NCBI RefSeq assembly: GCF_000276665.1
Contig: NW_004955469.1
Span: 12,642,409 to 12,706,408, forward strand
DNA: 64,000 bases
DNA from: Chinchilla lanigera
Taxonomy: Eukaryota; Chordata; Mammalia; Rodentia; Chinchillidae
Direction of reading: 5' to 3'
Every line of letters begins with the position of its first letter. Position 1 is the first letter of the stretch. Under the pieces are notes generated by a model. It made no database searches, was not told the DNA's origin, and saw nothing but the letters and a program-made list of their open reading frames with translations. Both the position numbers and the translations under genes were made by a program. Shown piece after piece: positions 58,301 to 63,510 of this stretch.

Positions 58301-58336
58301 GGCGGAAGTTCTATGTGATACACCAGCAGTGAGCAT
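8192..58336 (-). CDS. GALNT14: GALNT14, polypeptide N-acetylgalactosaminyltransferase 14 (exons 3-15, 5' partial)
   Basis: Whole-gene entry; the exons are listed separately. The product is a Golgi type II membrane enzyme of family GT27 that transfers GalNAc from UDP-GalNAc to Ser/Thr, starting mucin-type O-glycosylation. The thirteen exons total 1360 nt and read without a frameshift to a TGA at 8192-8194. Using human numbering they supply residues 101-552. Visible landmarks are FHNE (119-122), VDDF (149-152), the metal-binding DSH (D199, H201), WGGENFE (305-311), GHVFRK with H333, and a C-terminal ricin-type lectin domain (about 415-552). All inner splice sites are GT-AG. The family member was chosen because nearly every residue agrees with GALNT14 as I know it, including the diagnostic DMDMDIWGG stretch. 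The cytoplasmic tail, membrane anchor and stem (residues 1-100) are absent from the window, so the promoter is also outside. Confidence 0.97.
8351..9547 (-). other. GALNT14: GALNT14 intron 14
   Basis: Intron of 1197 bp with GTAAGC donor and CAG acceptor. It contains a MIR fragment near 8925-9060. Nothing else is recognisable. Confidence 0.9.
8925..9060 (-). repeat. MIR SINE fragment
   Basis: 'cttcacagaggagaaaaggg' followed by 'cagagaggttcagtaccctt' and 'cacacagccagtgagcca' reads as reversed MIR core. Confidence 0.7.
9548..9667 (-). CDS. GALNT14: GALNT14 exon 14 (residues 461-500, lectin beta repeat)
   Basis: This 120-nt exon has acceptor TCTCCCCCAG and donor AGACAG/GTAAGC. It encodes [20 protein letters not shown] and continues to LCKNGDERQ, the beta repeat of the lectin domain. 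The first residue is Gly where I remember Val in human, a single GTG-to-GGG type change at the splice junction. Both ends fall between codons. Confidence 0.95.
11395..11680 (-). repeat. MIR SINE, interrupted by an ID SINE
   Basis: Left part 'tatttattgagcacttatt' and 'tgtgccagacactgttctg'; right part 'ccatttcacagatggtgaaa'. The two halves join across the 11448-11554 insertion, giving one reversed MIR. Confidence 0.8.
11448..11554 (-). mobile_element. ID-type SINE (tRNA-Ala derived)
   Basis: Read on the minus strand it starts GGGGCTAGGGATTTAGCTCA and continues GTGGCAAAGCGCCTGCC, a tRNA-Ala-like head with pol III box A (TAGCTCAGTGG) and box B (GAGTTCGGTTCC), ending in a poly-A tail of over 20 bases. 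A perfect 15-bp target duplication (CTGTTCTGAGATCTT) lies at 11433-11447 and 11555-11569. The intact boxes, long tail and exact duplication mark a young L1-mobilised insertion. ID elements are rodent-specific. Confidence 0.95.
13488..13662 (+). mobile_element. MER20-type hAT relic
   Basis: Starts CAGTGGAGATATTTTGCCCC and ends 'gctgagaaacccca', with the inner 'aagcatcctacactgcatag'. This follows the MER20 consensus as I know it. Non-autonomous hAT. Confidence 0.75.
13690..13890 (+). repeat. MIR SINE fragment
   Basis: 'catggggttactgcaagca' then 'aagtaagtgctcaaccagta' resembles the MIR right end. Confidence 0.5.
14165..14280 (-). repeat. MIR SINE fragment
   Basis: 'tttaatccttataagccctg' followed by 'ggaaggtatcatt' reads as reversed MIR. 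Confidence 0.5.
14775..14945 (+). repeat. MIR SINE fragment
   Basis: 'tgaacttggacaagttattc', 'acctcagtgacctcaaatgc' and 'aaataaatgggataataca' follow MIR order. Confidence 0.75.
16169..16621 (+). mobile_element. solo LTR (TG...CA) with 5-bp target duplication, ERVL/MaLR-like
   Basis: A 453-bp unit starting TGTAATGGTTGATTGATTGC and ending ACTGACTGATACA, flanked on both sides by CCAGC (16164-16168 and 16622-16626). TG...CA ends and a 5-bp duplication are those of an LTR retroelement. Ending 'gtttctctagtaaacactg' recalls a common mammalian LTR ending in 'gagaaccctgactaataca'. No gag or pol is present. Family name not assigned. Confidence 0.75.
17449..17648 (+). mobile_element. MER20-type hAT relic
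   Basis: Phrases 'tagtggttcctagcagggcc', 'gcatttggtgatgttgggag' and 'catttttgattgctataact' follow MER20 in order on the plus strand. This is a second copy in the same intron as 13488-13662. Confidence 0.75.
17990..18385 (+). repeat. L2 LINE 3' end
   Basis: Phrases 'caagccctctgggacaactt', 'ccctgatcgttgcaacttgg' and 'ctgaaaagtgctcgctaaat' then repeated 'gaatgaat' give the L2 3' terminus with its short tail repeats. Confidence 0.75.
19231..19376. repeat. duplicated (GT)n minisatellite
   Basis: Two direct copies, period 71 bp, of a 32-bp lead (GTGAAAACCTAG...GGTAGCAG, one substitution) followed by a GT tract of about 42 bp (19262-19304 and 19335-19374). It starts 134 bp past the exon 13 donor. 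In the sense (minus) strand it is CA-rich. Confidence 0.95.
19510..19654 (-). CDS. GALNT14: GALNT14 exon 13 (residues 412-460, start of lectin domain)
   Basis: This 145-nt exon has acceptor TTTCCTCCAG and donor TCGCAG/GTAAAG. It encodes [20 protein letters not shown] and continues to KGEEAKSQ. This is the alpha repeat of the ricin-type lectin domain, with CLES in place of a full CLD motif. A second AG lies 12 nt inside (CCCACAG), but only the upstream acceptor completes the split Ser412 codon and gives the expected length. A paired GT minisatellite sits 134 nt downstream of the donor. Confidence 0.95.
19655..20119 (-). other. GALNT14: GALNT14 intron 12
   Basis: Short intron (465 bp) starting with the weak-looking GTACCC donor and ending TTTCCTCCAG. 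No repeat or other feature recognised. Confidence 0.9.
20120..20203 (-). CDS. GALNT14: GALNT14 exon 12 (residues 384-412)
   Basis: Eighty-four nt, acceptor CACCCCCAG. It encodes [20 protein letters not shown] then LENVYPEL, the helix and linker joining catalytic and lectin domains. [10 protein letters not shown] is a family hallmark. The donor is CTCAG/GTACCC, which lacks the usual A/G, A, G at +3 to +5 apart from A at +3, so it looks weak. The length is a multiple of three with matching phases, so skipping would leave the frame open. Frame and homology still make the exon itself certain. Confidence 0.94.
20877..20956 (+). mobile_element. 80-bp hAT-type MITE with perfect 8-bp target duplication
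   Basis: Ends CAGTGATTGTGAACC and GGTTCACCACCACTA are 15-bp inverted repeats with two mismatches. CCACAGAC lies directly on both sides (20869-20876 and 20957-20964). An 8-bp duplication with CAGTG-like termini is typical of hAT elements. The inner 'atggcatgtgtgccaaaggt' resembles the right end of the hAT element at 47748-47935. No coding capacity. Confidence 0.85.
21330..21620 (+). repeat. L2-like LINE fragment
   Basis: Phrases such as 'cctcagctccaagactgcac' and 'gtgctcggcgtgtgaatgac' suggest a diverged L2 3' region. Weak. Confidence 0.4.
22505..22645 (+). mobile_element. MER5-type hAT relic
   Basis: 'tatcacctgagggcttatta', 'gaaacgcagacctctagaat' and 'caggttctgcatcttag' follow the MER5A core on the plus strand. 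Ends are lost. Confidence 0.7.
23145..23360 (+). mobile_element. TTAA-family DNA element, copy 2 (degraded ends)
   Basis: Shares with copy 1 a 27-bp identical block near the left end (from 23156), the 'gataattttatca' middle and the 'aaacaaatgcactgcc' right part. Both termini are degraded and one internal hairpin motif is deleted. Same orientation as copy 1. Confidence 0.6.
23735..23880 (+). repeat. MIR SINE fragment
   Basis: 'ttggtttcctgacctgtcaa' followed by 'acaggggtaactagggccac' reads as plus-strand MIR. Confidence 0.7.
24281..24373 (-). CDS. GALNT14: GALNT14 exon 11 (residues 353-384)
   Basis: Ninety-three nt, acceptor TGTCTCCCAG and donor GGAAA/GTAAGT. It encodes [20 protein letters not shown] and [10 protein letters not shown], the end of the catalytic domain. 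The [11 protein letters not shown] stretch is one of the most conserved GT27 segments. The Asn384 codon is split and finished by exon 12. Confidence 0.96.
24964..25005. repeat. (GAGACAGA)n microsatellite
   Basis: Five imperfect units of GAGACAGA with one AAGACAGA variant. Confidence 0.9.
25888..25981. repeat. palindromic AT-rich tract
   Basis: About 94 bp, nearly pure A/T, built from 'tatatatagttatatataac' type units that are self-complementary, so the tract can fold as a cruciform. Confidence 0.9.
26531..26657 (-). CDS. GALNT14: GALNT14 exon 10 (residues 311-353)
   Basis: This 127-nt exon has acceptor GTCTTACAG and donor ATAAA/GTAAGT. It completes WGGENFE and continues [20 protein letters not shown], then [17 protein letters not shown]333 in GHVFRK is the third metal ligand of the family. 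The following YVFPDG region belongs to the flexible catalytic loop that closes over UDP-GalNAc. Confidence 0.97.
30492..30880 (+). mobile_element. MaLR-type LTR (MST/MLT1-like)
   Basis: Order of 'ggctagaatgtgtatccc', 'ggtcatgaggactctgccct', 'gacttcccagcctccacact' and 'gtaagaaataagtctctgct' follows mammalian MaLR LTRs to a 'ctaagaca' end. Solo LTR, no internal genes. Confidence 0.75.
31495..31965 (-). mobile_element. MaLR-type LTR (MLT1-like), antisense
   Basis: The plus strand opens 'gctgctgtaatgaactgcca' and closes 'gtggatatcttttgggggat' and 'ggttccccctaccaca', the reverse complement of an MLT1 LTR. Solo LTR with no internal genes. Confidence 0.7.
31975..32130 (-). repeat. MIR SINE fragment
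   Basis: 'ttggtgaggtaaagtaattt' then 'attcaaacttacgtcctgtc' reads as reversed MIR. Confidence 0.65.
32963..33298 (+). mobile_element. MER2-type Tigger DNA transposon relic
   Basis: Begins CAGTCAGAACCTCCATATCT after a TA dinucleotide, runs through 'tgcatctgtattgaacatat', 'atttgagcatccataaattg' and 'cctagaaccaattccccaca', and ends with the degraded inverse of the start. A near full-length non-autonomous Tigger. Confidence 0.85.
35663..35975 (-). mobile_element. dimeric SINE: ID-like plus B1-like, internally duplicated
   Basis: Plus strand shows a T-rich tail, 'gtactggggattgaac' with 'cactgagct' (reversed ID/tRNA part), 'tttttattttgagacagggt' (reversed 7SL/B1 part) and 'gtgcactaccctgcctggct' at the head. 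A 106-bp block is present twice (35717-35822 and 35823-35925). This ID-B1 composite is what I associate with squirrel-related rodents. Internal pol III boxes are too diverged to call. Confidence 0.75.
36723..36826 (-). CDS. GALNT14: GALNT14 exon 9 (residues 277-311, Gal/GalNAc-T motif)
   Basis: This 104-nt exon has acceptor CACATGTAG and donor TTCG/GTGAGT. It encodes [20 protein letters not shown] and continues [12 protein letters not shown]. WGGENxE (305-311) is the signature of the second catalytic half, shared with beta-1,4-galactosyltransferases. The Glu311 codon is split with exon 10. No difference from the human protein is apparent from memory. Confidence 0.97.
36827..39204 (-). other. 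GALNT14: GALNT14 intron 8
   Basis: Intron of 2378 bp with one MLT1-type LTR (37200-37575). The rest has no recognised feature. Confidence 0.9.
37200..37575 (+). mobile_element. MLT1-type MaLR solo LTR
   Basis: Starts TGTTATGGGTTGAATTGTCT, passes 'gatggccatctgcaagctga' and 'ctctggcctccatcacagtg', and ends 'gcaaactcataca'. This matches the MLT1 order closely. TG...CA ends are kept; no clear target duplication. Confidence 0.9.
39205..39289 (-). CDS. GALNT14: GALNT14 exon 8 (residues 248-276)
   Basis: Eighty-five nt, acceptor TTTTATAG and donor ATCAG/GTGAGT. It encodes [13 protein letters not shown] and continues to LDPTEPIR. The FDWSL(H)F segment is conserved among GalNAc transferases close to the acceptor groove. 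It differs from human, as I remember it, at two sites (Gln to Arg and Arg to Gln). Confidence 0.95.
39290..40002 (-). other. GALNT14: GALNT14 intron 7
   Basis: Intron of 713 bp between GGGG/GTGAGT and TTTTATAG. Nothing else recognised. Confidence 0.9.
40003..40090 (-). CDS. GALNT14: GALNT14 exon 7 (residues 219-248)
   Basis: Eighty-eight nt, acceptor TTTTACAG and donor GAGGGG/GTGAGT. It encodes [20 protein letters not shown] and continues to SASELRGG. The CPVIDxI strand is a standard part of the GT27 catalytic fold. A G run straddles the donor; the cut was placed so that the split Gly codon joins exon 8 in frame. Confidence 0.95.
40610..41040 (+). repeat. L2 LINE 3' region
   Basis: 'acaaagcacaaattcctgca', 'aatggcatccaagactatca' and 'caaccaggcttgcttct' follow the L2 consensus. 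Confidence 0.7.
41161..41345 (+). mobile_element. B1/7SL-type SINE
   Basis: Starts GCCAGGCATGGTGGTGCCTA, continues 'tacttgggaggctaaggtag' and ends in an A-rich tail. Inserted in the L1 3' UTR. More diverged than the next SINE, so older. Confidence 0.8.
41490..41674 (-). mobile_element. B1-type SINE inserted in L1
   Basis: Reverse strand begins AGCTGGGTGTGGTGGGGCAC and ends 'gagaccctgtctcaaaaaga' with an A-rich tail. It is flanked by GACAGAAAT at 41481-41489 and 41675-41683. It carries the 7SL core 'gaggccagtctgggctac' typical of rodent B1. Confidence 0.92.
43640..43860 (+). repeat. MIR SINE fragment
   Basis: 'acctgggttcctattctact' and 'ctcagctataaagggaaggc' in MIR order. Confidence 0.7.
44450..44562. 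repeat. polypurine tract with G-run triplet
   Basis: About 110 bp, almost pure purine on the plus strand, of GGA/GAA units, including three direct GGGGGCAGAGG-like units. G runs of 4-5 with short loops fit a G-quadruplex pattern. The minus-strand open frames here encode only Pro/Ser runs and are not genes. Confidence 0.9.
44818..45371 (+). mobile_element. L1 LINE 3' end (L1MA/L1ME-like)
   Basis: Phrases 'taattctactcctgtgtcta', 'aaatgtccatcaatggatgt', 'ttctatttatatgaaatgta' and 'aattgcccactttgaaatgg' follow the L1 ORF2 end and 3' UTR. Old, no intact frame. Confidence 0.9.
45909..46111. mobile_element. 203-bp Tc1/mariner-type MITE
   Basis: Ends CAGTGGTACCTCAGTT and AACTGAGGTACCACTG are perfect 16-bp inverted repeats that continue imperfectly to about 34 bp. 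TA flanks both sides (45907-45908 and 46112-46113). A second perfect inverted repeat lies inside (TTTGCAAACAAAAAC and its complement). Family not named. No coding capacity. Confidence 0.85.
47748..47935. mobile_element. 188-bp hAT-type non-autonomous element
   Basis: Left end CAGTGGTGGCGAACC and right end GGTTCGCCACTGCT form an imperfect inverted repeat. Flanks GTCTGTAA (47740-47747) and GTCTATAA (47936-47943) are an 8-bp target duplication with one change. Length and duplication fit hAT. Family not identified; related to the element at 20877-20956 by its right end. Confidence 0.8.
48512..48633 (-). CDS. GALNT14: GALNT14 exon 6 (residues 178-218, metal-binding DSH)
   Basis: This 122-nt exon has acceptor TTGATGCAG and donor GAG/GTGAGT. 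It encodes [15 protein letters not shown] and [12 protein letters not shown]. The DSH triad (D199, S200, H201) is the DxH motif of GT27 enzymes, which binds Mn2+ and the UDP diphosphate. Both metal ligands are intact, arguing for an active enzyme. The exon ends on a whole codon (Glu218). Confidence 0.96.
48634..48794 (-). other. GALNT14: GALNT14 intron 5
   Basis: Only 161 bp, GTAGGT donor and GATGCAG acceptor. The short C/A-rich run near 48745-48760 is the only notable composition. Confidence 0.9.
48795..48860 (-). CDS. GALNT14: GALNT14 exon 5 (residues 156-178)
   Basis: Sixty-six nt, acceptor TCTTTGCAG and donor CAAG/GTAGGT. It encodes [21 protein letters not shown], with one Ile-to-Leu change from the human protein as I remember it. 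Its length is a multiple of three and its phases match, so skipping would keep frame, though it would remove part of the catalytic core. It is parted from exon 6 by an intron of only 161 bp, the smallest in the gene here. Confidence 0.95.
49590..49805 (-). repeat. MIR SINE
   Basis: 'tttatagacaaggaaactga', 'ggacttgagcccaggcagtc' and 'agcccatgttttaatcacta' give reversed MIR in order. Confidence 0.85.
50637..50740. repeat. CA-rich imperfect repeat
   Basis: Runs of ACACA, CACAT and ATACAC units with frequent interruptions. Confidence 0.7.
50981..51048 (-). CDS. GALNT14: GALNT14 exon 4 (residues 133-156)
   Basis: Sixty-eight nt, acceptor CTCACAG and donor GACC/GTAAGT, close to the ideal donor. 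It encodes [12 protein letters not shown] followed by [12 protein letters not shown]. The VDD stretch (149-151) is the strand end that lines the UDP pocket in GT27 enzymes. Both end codons are split and are completed exactly by exons 3 and 5. Confidence 0.95.
51380..51930 (+). repeat. L2 LINE 3' end
   Basis: 'aaggaccagttcaaatgtca' with 'cttcctctctaacagttttc', then 'agatccagcacagtgccttg', follow the L2 order. Confidence 0.8.
52020..52225 (+). repeat. MIR SINE
   Basis: 'gacttgagcaagttacttta', 'catctgtaaaatggggataa' and 'aaggcattcagcataacatg' give a well-kept MIR. Confidence 0.9.
52985..53109. repeat. 66-bp tandem duplication
   Basis: The block starting AACTGAGAGATGATTAGCGA (52985) recurs at 53051 with no mismatch until the A-rich end. 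Period 66 bp, about 1.9 copies. See findings. Confidence 0.97.
53880..54120 (+). repeat. MIR SINE fragment
   Basis: 'actagccatgctgtctagag' to 'cctacttcacaggcttttgt' and 'ttgcttcgtgaactccacag' in MIR order. Confidence 0.6.
54365..54555 (+). mobile_element. MER5-type hAT relic
   Basis: 'gcagcatcactgttatctgg', 'ggacttgtcagaaatgcgag' and 'ctgaatcagattctttgaaa' follow MER5A. Confidence 0.8.
54590..54815 (-). repeat. MIR SINE
   Basis: 'tgcagaaaaggaaactgagg', 'cacaggatcacacaactgtt' in reversed MIR order. Confidence 0.85.
56300..56400 (-). repeat. MIR SINE fragment
   Basis: 'caaggtcacacagctaggaa' and 'agttccatcttaatgcccca' are the reversed MIR 5' part. Confidence 0.75.
56450..56600 (-). repeat. 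MIR SINE fragment
   Basis: 'ttaaatatttactccatggc' and 'gagccacagggagggaaact' in reversed MIR order. Confidence 0.55.
58238..58336 (-). CDS. GALNT14: GALNT14 exon 3 (residues 101-132 plus split codons)
   Basis: Ninety-nine nt between a pyrimidine-rich acceptor ending TTTCCCAG and the donor CGCAG/GTAAGG. The first base completes an Arg codon begun in the missing exon 2, and the last two bases start a Ser codon finished in exon 4. It starts the GT-A catalytic fold and holds [14 protein letters not shown], the conserved first strand that contacts the nucleotide sugar. Residues 107-109 read H-I-E, where I remember Cys-Thr-Asp in human; the rest is almost unchanged. The reading is solid; exon number 3 is inferred from the human 15-exon structure. 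Confidence 0.95.
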
Positions 58337-60984
58337 CTGGGAAAGAAGATGGAAGATGTGTAAGACTCCAGGCAAAGTGTATCTAAAGGGCTGCGAAAAG
58401 GTGCATAAGGATGGTCACCTGTACAGGCAGATGCCTGGCATCTCTGGGGCCTCCTCTAGCCATAGGTCGGGCCAGAGAGCTCCAAGAATGACCAAAGTTG
58501 AGTTTTGTCACCATGGGGGAACTTGGGCTTGAAGCCAATGTGAACTAAGTTCAGAGACCAAAAAAAAAAAAAAACCAAACAAGTGTCATATTTGTACATG
58601 TCTGAGTTAGTGCATGATGGTTCCTAGTAATTATCTAAACCCACCTTGAAGTCTTGGGCTCCATCCCCAAGTCTATGCACCTCTAGATTTCTCTTCATGC
58701 CACTCACCAGATGCCTCTTCATGCAGAGTTCTGGACACCAGGTCCAGCTTACCACACCATGTGAACCGCTGACCCTCTGCCACATGCTTAAATCCAGCTG
58801 TTTCAGGAGGCAGAGTCCTAAAACCCTGGTATAAGCAATAAAGCCCTATCTTGAGAAAACATGTGTCTAGGATTATTCTGTACGACAATTATATCTGGGG
58901 TAATTTCAATTTGATACCTCGCTGCAAGTGAAAATTGTAGCCCGCAGCTCGAAAATTACTATAATAATGGAAATAAACCTGCCAAGTAAGGCTGGTGCCA
59001 GCCAGGGCCATCACTGGGGAATGCTATCTTCTGCTTCTCCCAATTTCAGGGGTTGCTGATGATGGGTGAGGGTGGGCGGAGTAGAAGAGGAAGTAAATAA
59101 CAGATGTTTGGGGAGTCAGACATTTGCACTGTTTCCTATCTCTCCCCAGGGTTTTAACTGGGGACAGAGGTGGGCTTCTAGAATACTGAGCCCTCCAAAA
59201 TTGCCTGCAAACTATTTGTGCAAATGTGCCTTTCCTTCCTTCTGGGAAGATGGTTCATAGTTTCCCTAGATCCTCAAAGAAGTCTGTGAACTAAAATATT
59301 CAAGATCTCCAGTCAATGAGCCTGGTGCCCTGTGGCTGCCCTGATGCTCTGAATGCTTTGTTCTAAGGAAGCAAACACCGCAAGCTCATGGGGCCAGTGC
59401 AGAGACAGTCGGGCTGTGGAAGCACTCCATACTCCCCTGATAGGTAACAACCTGTCCTTTGTGCTTCCGTAATTCGGAAAGTTTCTCTTTTCCAGGATTT
59501 CTTGTGAGAAGACCCTCCCAGTTTGTACTGTGAGTTCCTCCAGGGAAGGACTGAAGGCTCTGCCCAGCTCTACATTCCTAGAACAGGACTTAAGTATACC
59601 AGATCCCCATGTGTGGAAGAAGGGAGAGAAAAAATCAGGAAATGCTGAGAACTCAGCCTTCTTGATTTTACAAGGTGCAGCAGCCAGCCTCCCAGATGGC
59701 CTCTCGTGATAGCCACCTCTGGTCTTCACGCTCGTTTGTTATCACCTCTCTCCCTGACTCAGGGCAGTTCCTATGACCAATCAGATATGGTGAAAGCAGC
59801 AGTGGGTGACTTCAAAGCTTAAATCATGAAAGCCCTGCTGCAGCCTCTGCCTTGCCCATGTGGAGGGATGCCAACTGACACGCTGTGAAGACACTCAGCA
59901 GCCCTGCTAGAGAGGCTTATGTGGACAGAAGCCAAAGCCACCTCCCCCCACCCATGCCAACTAGCCAGCCGTATGAATGAGCCACCTCGGAAGTGGATCC
60001 ACCCACCCCGGCCAGGGCATCAGATAACGGCTGCTATCACATTCTGACTGTACTTAACGAGTGCACCTAACCCAATGCCCAGCCAAGATGCTCCAAGTTC
60101 CTGACTCATAAATACCATGAAGAGGAGCCCTGACTTTTGTTGCTTCAAAGCATTATATTTAATCTGGGGTGATTGGTTGTGCATTAGATACTATTACAAA
60201 AAGGGAGGGGAAAATGCCTTGAAATAGCAAGGCCTTGGACTTGCCTATCTTTTGATACAACTCTGATGCTGTGTTAGGTGCAGTGGGGAGGGAGAAAGGG
60301 AAATGGGGCTGGGGACCTTGACTGAAAGGTTTCAGAGTTCATAAAGGCATGCAGAGGGTTGGCAGAGGGAGGATGAAGTGAGCATGCTCAGTACCAAGAT
60401 GAATAAGCCACAAGGCAAAGAGAGGCTGGGGTAATCATCTACCTCTAAAAGGGGAGCTAATAAGTCAGGGAGCTTAGCAGAGACTTCTGGTCTCCCTCAG
60501 GGACAAGAAGAAACCATGAGCAGACAGTCTTGGGAGGCTTCCACTACCTGGACTGGGATACATCCAGTGACTAAGCCCCAAGCTTCTCCTTGCTGCTGTG
60601 GCCCCTGCCCTGGGCACTACTTTGGAGCTGGTGCCACTGTCCACATGCTGGAGGCAGGGGGGCCCTGAGTTCCAGCTTTCACGGTGTATAAGTTATACAG
60701 GGGAAGGTTGGGGAGGGATAGTAGTATTGGAAGCTGTCACCTGCTTAGAGAGCTTTTGGGAAGGGGGTCACATTTTTTGTCTTGAGGACACCAGCTGGGG
60801 AGGCAGGTGTCCTGATGCACAGTGACACAGAAGCATGCACACACAGCCAGGCAGGGGAGTAACTGCGCCTGGGGAGGTGAGGAAGGCTCCAGGCAGGAAG
60901 AGGTACAAGATTTCACAGATGAAGCAGGGATGGACACACATCAGGTTACAGAACTTTGCAGGCTCCTGGCCTGGTGCTCTGGAT

Positions 60985-61065
60985 CCCAGCCACCAGCATG
61001 TGACCTGGAGCAAATCATCCACCTCTCTGGTTTACTGTGTGCTCATCTGTGAAATGGGTTGGCCC
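60985..61065 (+). repeat. MIR SINE fragment
   Basis: 'tgacctggagcaaatcatcc' and 'ctcatctgtgaaatgggttg' are the MIR core. Confidence 0.8.
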
Positions 61066-61194
61066 AAACCTGTCCTGCTAAAGGTCTCACAGCATGAACC
61101 ATCAGGAGCTCTGATTATAGTCAATGTTCAGTTAAGTGGAGGAAATTTGAACAGAATGCTGTAAATACTATTTTGAAAGTGAGGCTCCACTATG

Positions 61195-61335
61195 TTACTG
61201 GGTCACCTATGACTTTACTACGTCTCAATCTCAGTTTCTTCTCCCAGAAAATGGAGATAATTTCCACCTTACAGGTATTTTCTCCTAAATTATGAACATG
61301 TTAGGCAGTAATAGGTGCCTGACAAATAGGGACTC
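61195..61335 (+). repeat. MIR SINE fragment
   Basis: 'ctcaatctcagtttcttctc' and 'agtaataggtgcctgacaaa' in MIR order. Confidence 0.75.
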
Positions 61336-61499
61336 ACATTATTCCTAGCATCAGTCCAGATGTGCAGATGATTCTGCCTGTTGGGCAGAGCTAGATCTTT
61401 TGAGAGCCGGGAAAGCATCTCAGGTGGGTGACTCTCCCCTGTCTCAACAGCAGATAAGGGGTCGGGGAGGCACACCACAGGTCGGGAAAGGAACTTGGG

Positions 61500-61660
61500 T
61501 CTGATAGTTAGATTTGAATCTGGATCTGTACAGAACTGTGTGCCCTTGGGCATTACATTTACCTTCCTTGAATCCTCAGTGCTGTCACTTGTAAAATGTG
61601 GACAAATCCCTCCCTCCCAGGCTTGCAGTGAAGACTGCAGATAATGCAGGCAAAGCCCTT
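61500..61660 (+). repeat. MIR SINE fragment
   Basis: 'agatttgaatctggatctgt', 'tgcccttgggcattacattt' and 'tcacttgtaaaatgtggaca' in MIR order. Confidence 0.75.
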
Positions 61661-61707
61661 GGAGCTGAGGAAAAGGGAGCTGGAATTATAATCACATCTA
61701 GGAAACA

Positions 61708-61778
61708 GCTGAGCCGGCTCCATGCAATGCACTGTGCTGATTTACTAGGCTCCAGGCAATGCACCATGCTGAGCTAGT
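61708..61778. repeat. imperfect 32-bp tandem duplication
   Basis: GGCTCCATGCAATGCACTGT and GGCTCCAGGCAATGCACCAT start two adjacent copies of a 32-bp unit; a third partial GGCTCAC follows. Confidence 0.8.
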
Positions 61779-62094
61779 AGGCTCACAGTCACAGGTAGAG
61801 AAGGAAAGGACCTTGGAGAGGACCCAGTTCAATTCCCTTACCTGGGCAGAACTGGTGATGCAGAGGCATCATCTGGAACCTGAGCGGTTGTCTCCTGGGC
61901 CTCAGAGCCCTGTAGTCTCCTGTGCCTACTCAGCAAAGGATTCAGGCCCTACCCGGAGGCTGGCCAGGAAGCCCACGAGCTCATCCAGGAGCTCCCCCAG
62001 GTAGGTTCAGGACCAGGCAGAGAAGGCAGCAGAGCAGGCCCCACCCACACAGGCTCAAGGGATTTCATGGAACTGTCCTGTTGTCCCTGCTGCA

Positions 62095-62235
62095 GCCGAC
62101 CCTTTGTCTCATTTGACCTTCACAATAGCCTGTGAGAACCTGCTCTCTGCAGATGAGGGAAACTGAGATGCAGAACTCACTCAAGGTCACTCATCTGGTA
62201 GATAAGTGTGGTCACGAGAGCCCAGGTCAACTTGG
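62095..62235 (-). repeat. MIR SINE fragment
   Basis: 'tgcagatgagggaaactgag' and 'cactcaaggtcactcatctg' reversed MIR. Confidence 0.75.
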
Positions 62236-63344
62236 CTCCCCCTGGCACAAGGCAAGGAGCCTCAGGTGCTGTGCTGGCAGGATGTACCGGCCCCTGAGCC
62301 CTATGTCCAAGTTACCATCACCTGACACCCAAGGCCTGGCTGCCGCCTGCCCAGGGGTAAGAAGGGGACTAAAAATGAGGCCTTGTGGCTGAGAAACAGC
62401 CTTAAACCAGACGCCAGGGGGAGAGTTGGCCCAGACAGTGGGCTTTCTGTGGGAGGACCTAAAAGATTAATCAAACAGCAAGATCTCTTAGGAGCACAAG
62501 GGCACTGGAGAAGGCGGCCAACACTGAGGTCTGGCGCCGGCAGATGGACGAGAGAGCATGTTGATAATTTATTAAAGATTCAGAGTTTTTACTGGAGAGA
62601 AGCGCTGTGAGCAGGAAAGTGTGACATGGGGGAGGAGTGCCATGCTGGCTTCCGGAAACCAAGAGGAAGGTGGGGTATTCTCAGTGTGGGGAAATAGCAG
62701 CTCCCGAACAGCATACTCCTGGTTTATTTTTATTCTTTTTTTTTTTTTTTTTTCCCCAAGAAAGACTCAACCACATCTCAGTTTCCTCAAGGTGGGGCTC
62801 AAGGTACCTCCTGGACTCAACCTCTGGAGTGTCCAGTGTCACTTACAGGCCTGAGATGCTTCCAGGGTGGTATTTGAGATGTCAACCTGAAGGCCGGGGG
62901 GCAGGGTGAGTCCCTCTCTGCTCTCCCCACATTTGCCATCTCCTGCCCATCTTCTGCACCCAAATATGTGGCAACTGGGGTACACTCAAAAGCTCAGTGA
63001 CCATCACTGTCAGTTATTGCAGTAATGTGATTTTGTCTGCACTGCCTTCTATGTTATTTCCCAAGCTTGTAAAACACTACAGCAACCTGTAAAGGACAAG
63101 ATGATTATCATGGTCACCTCCATTTTATCAACAAGCAATAAGGGCTCCCGGTGGTCCCTAGCTTGCTGGCTGGGACCAGGGCTAGGCTGGGACCCTTGCC
63201 CTCTGGCTGTAGGACACATGGCCCTCCTCTCACTGCATGTTATCTCCATGCATGAGAGTATGGCGTGACTTCCCTGGTGTATGGTGATGACTACATTCAT
63301 CTCATGGAACGTGCTTCAACTCCCACTTGTGGAAGCCTTACTGC

Positions 63345-63510
63345 CAAGTGCTGGACAGAGCTCCTAGTATATTTAACGCTCACAAGAACAGTGTGAGGTA
63401 GCTATTAATTTACAGTCACTGCTGAGGAGACTGAGGCCCAGAGAGACTAAGTGACTCCCTGCAGCTAGTGAAGGAGACTGGAGGCCAGGCCCACCAGACC
63501 CAGGGTGAGA
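63345..63510 (-). repeat. MIR SINE
   Basis: 'gctgaggagactgaggccca' and 'agactaagtgactccctgca' reversed MIR. Confidence 0.8.

Noticed and set aside
62715..62760. Poly-T run as a possible SINE tail
   Set aside because: The sequence next to it shows no tRNA or 7SL head and no target duplication.
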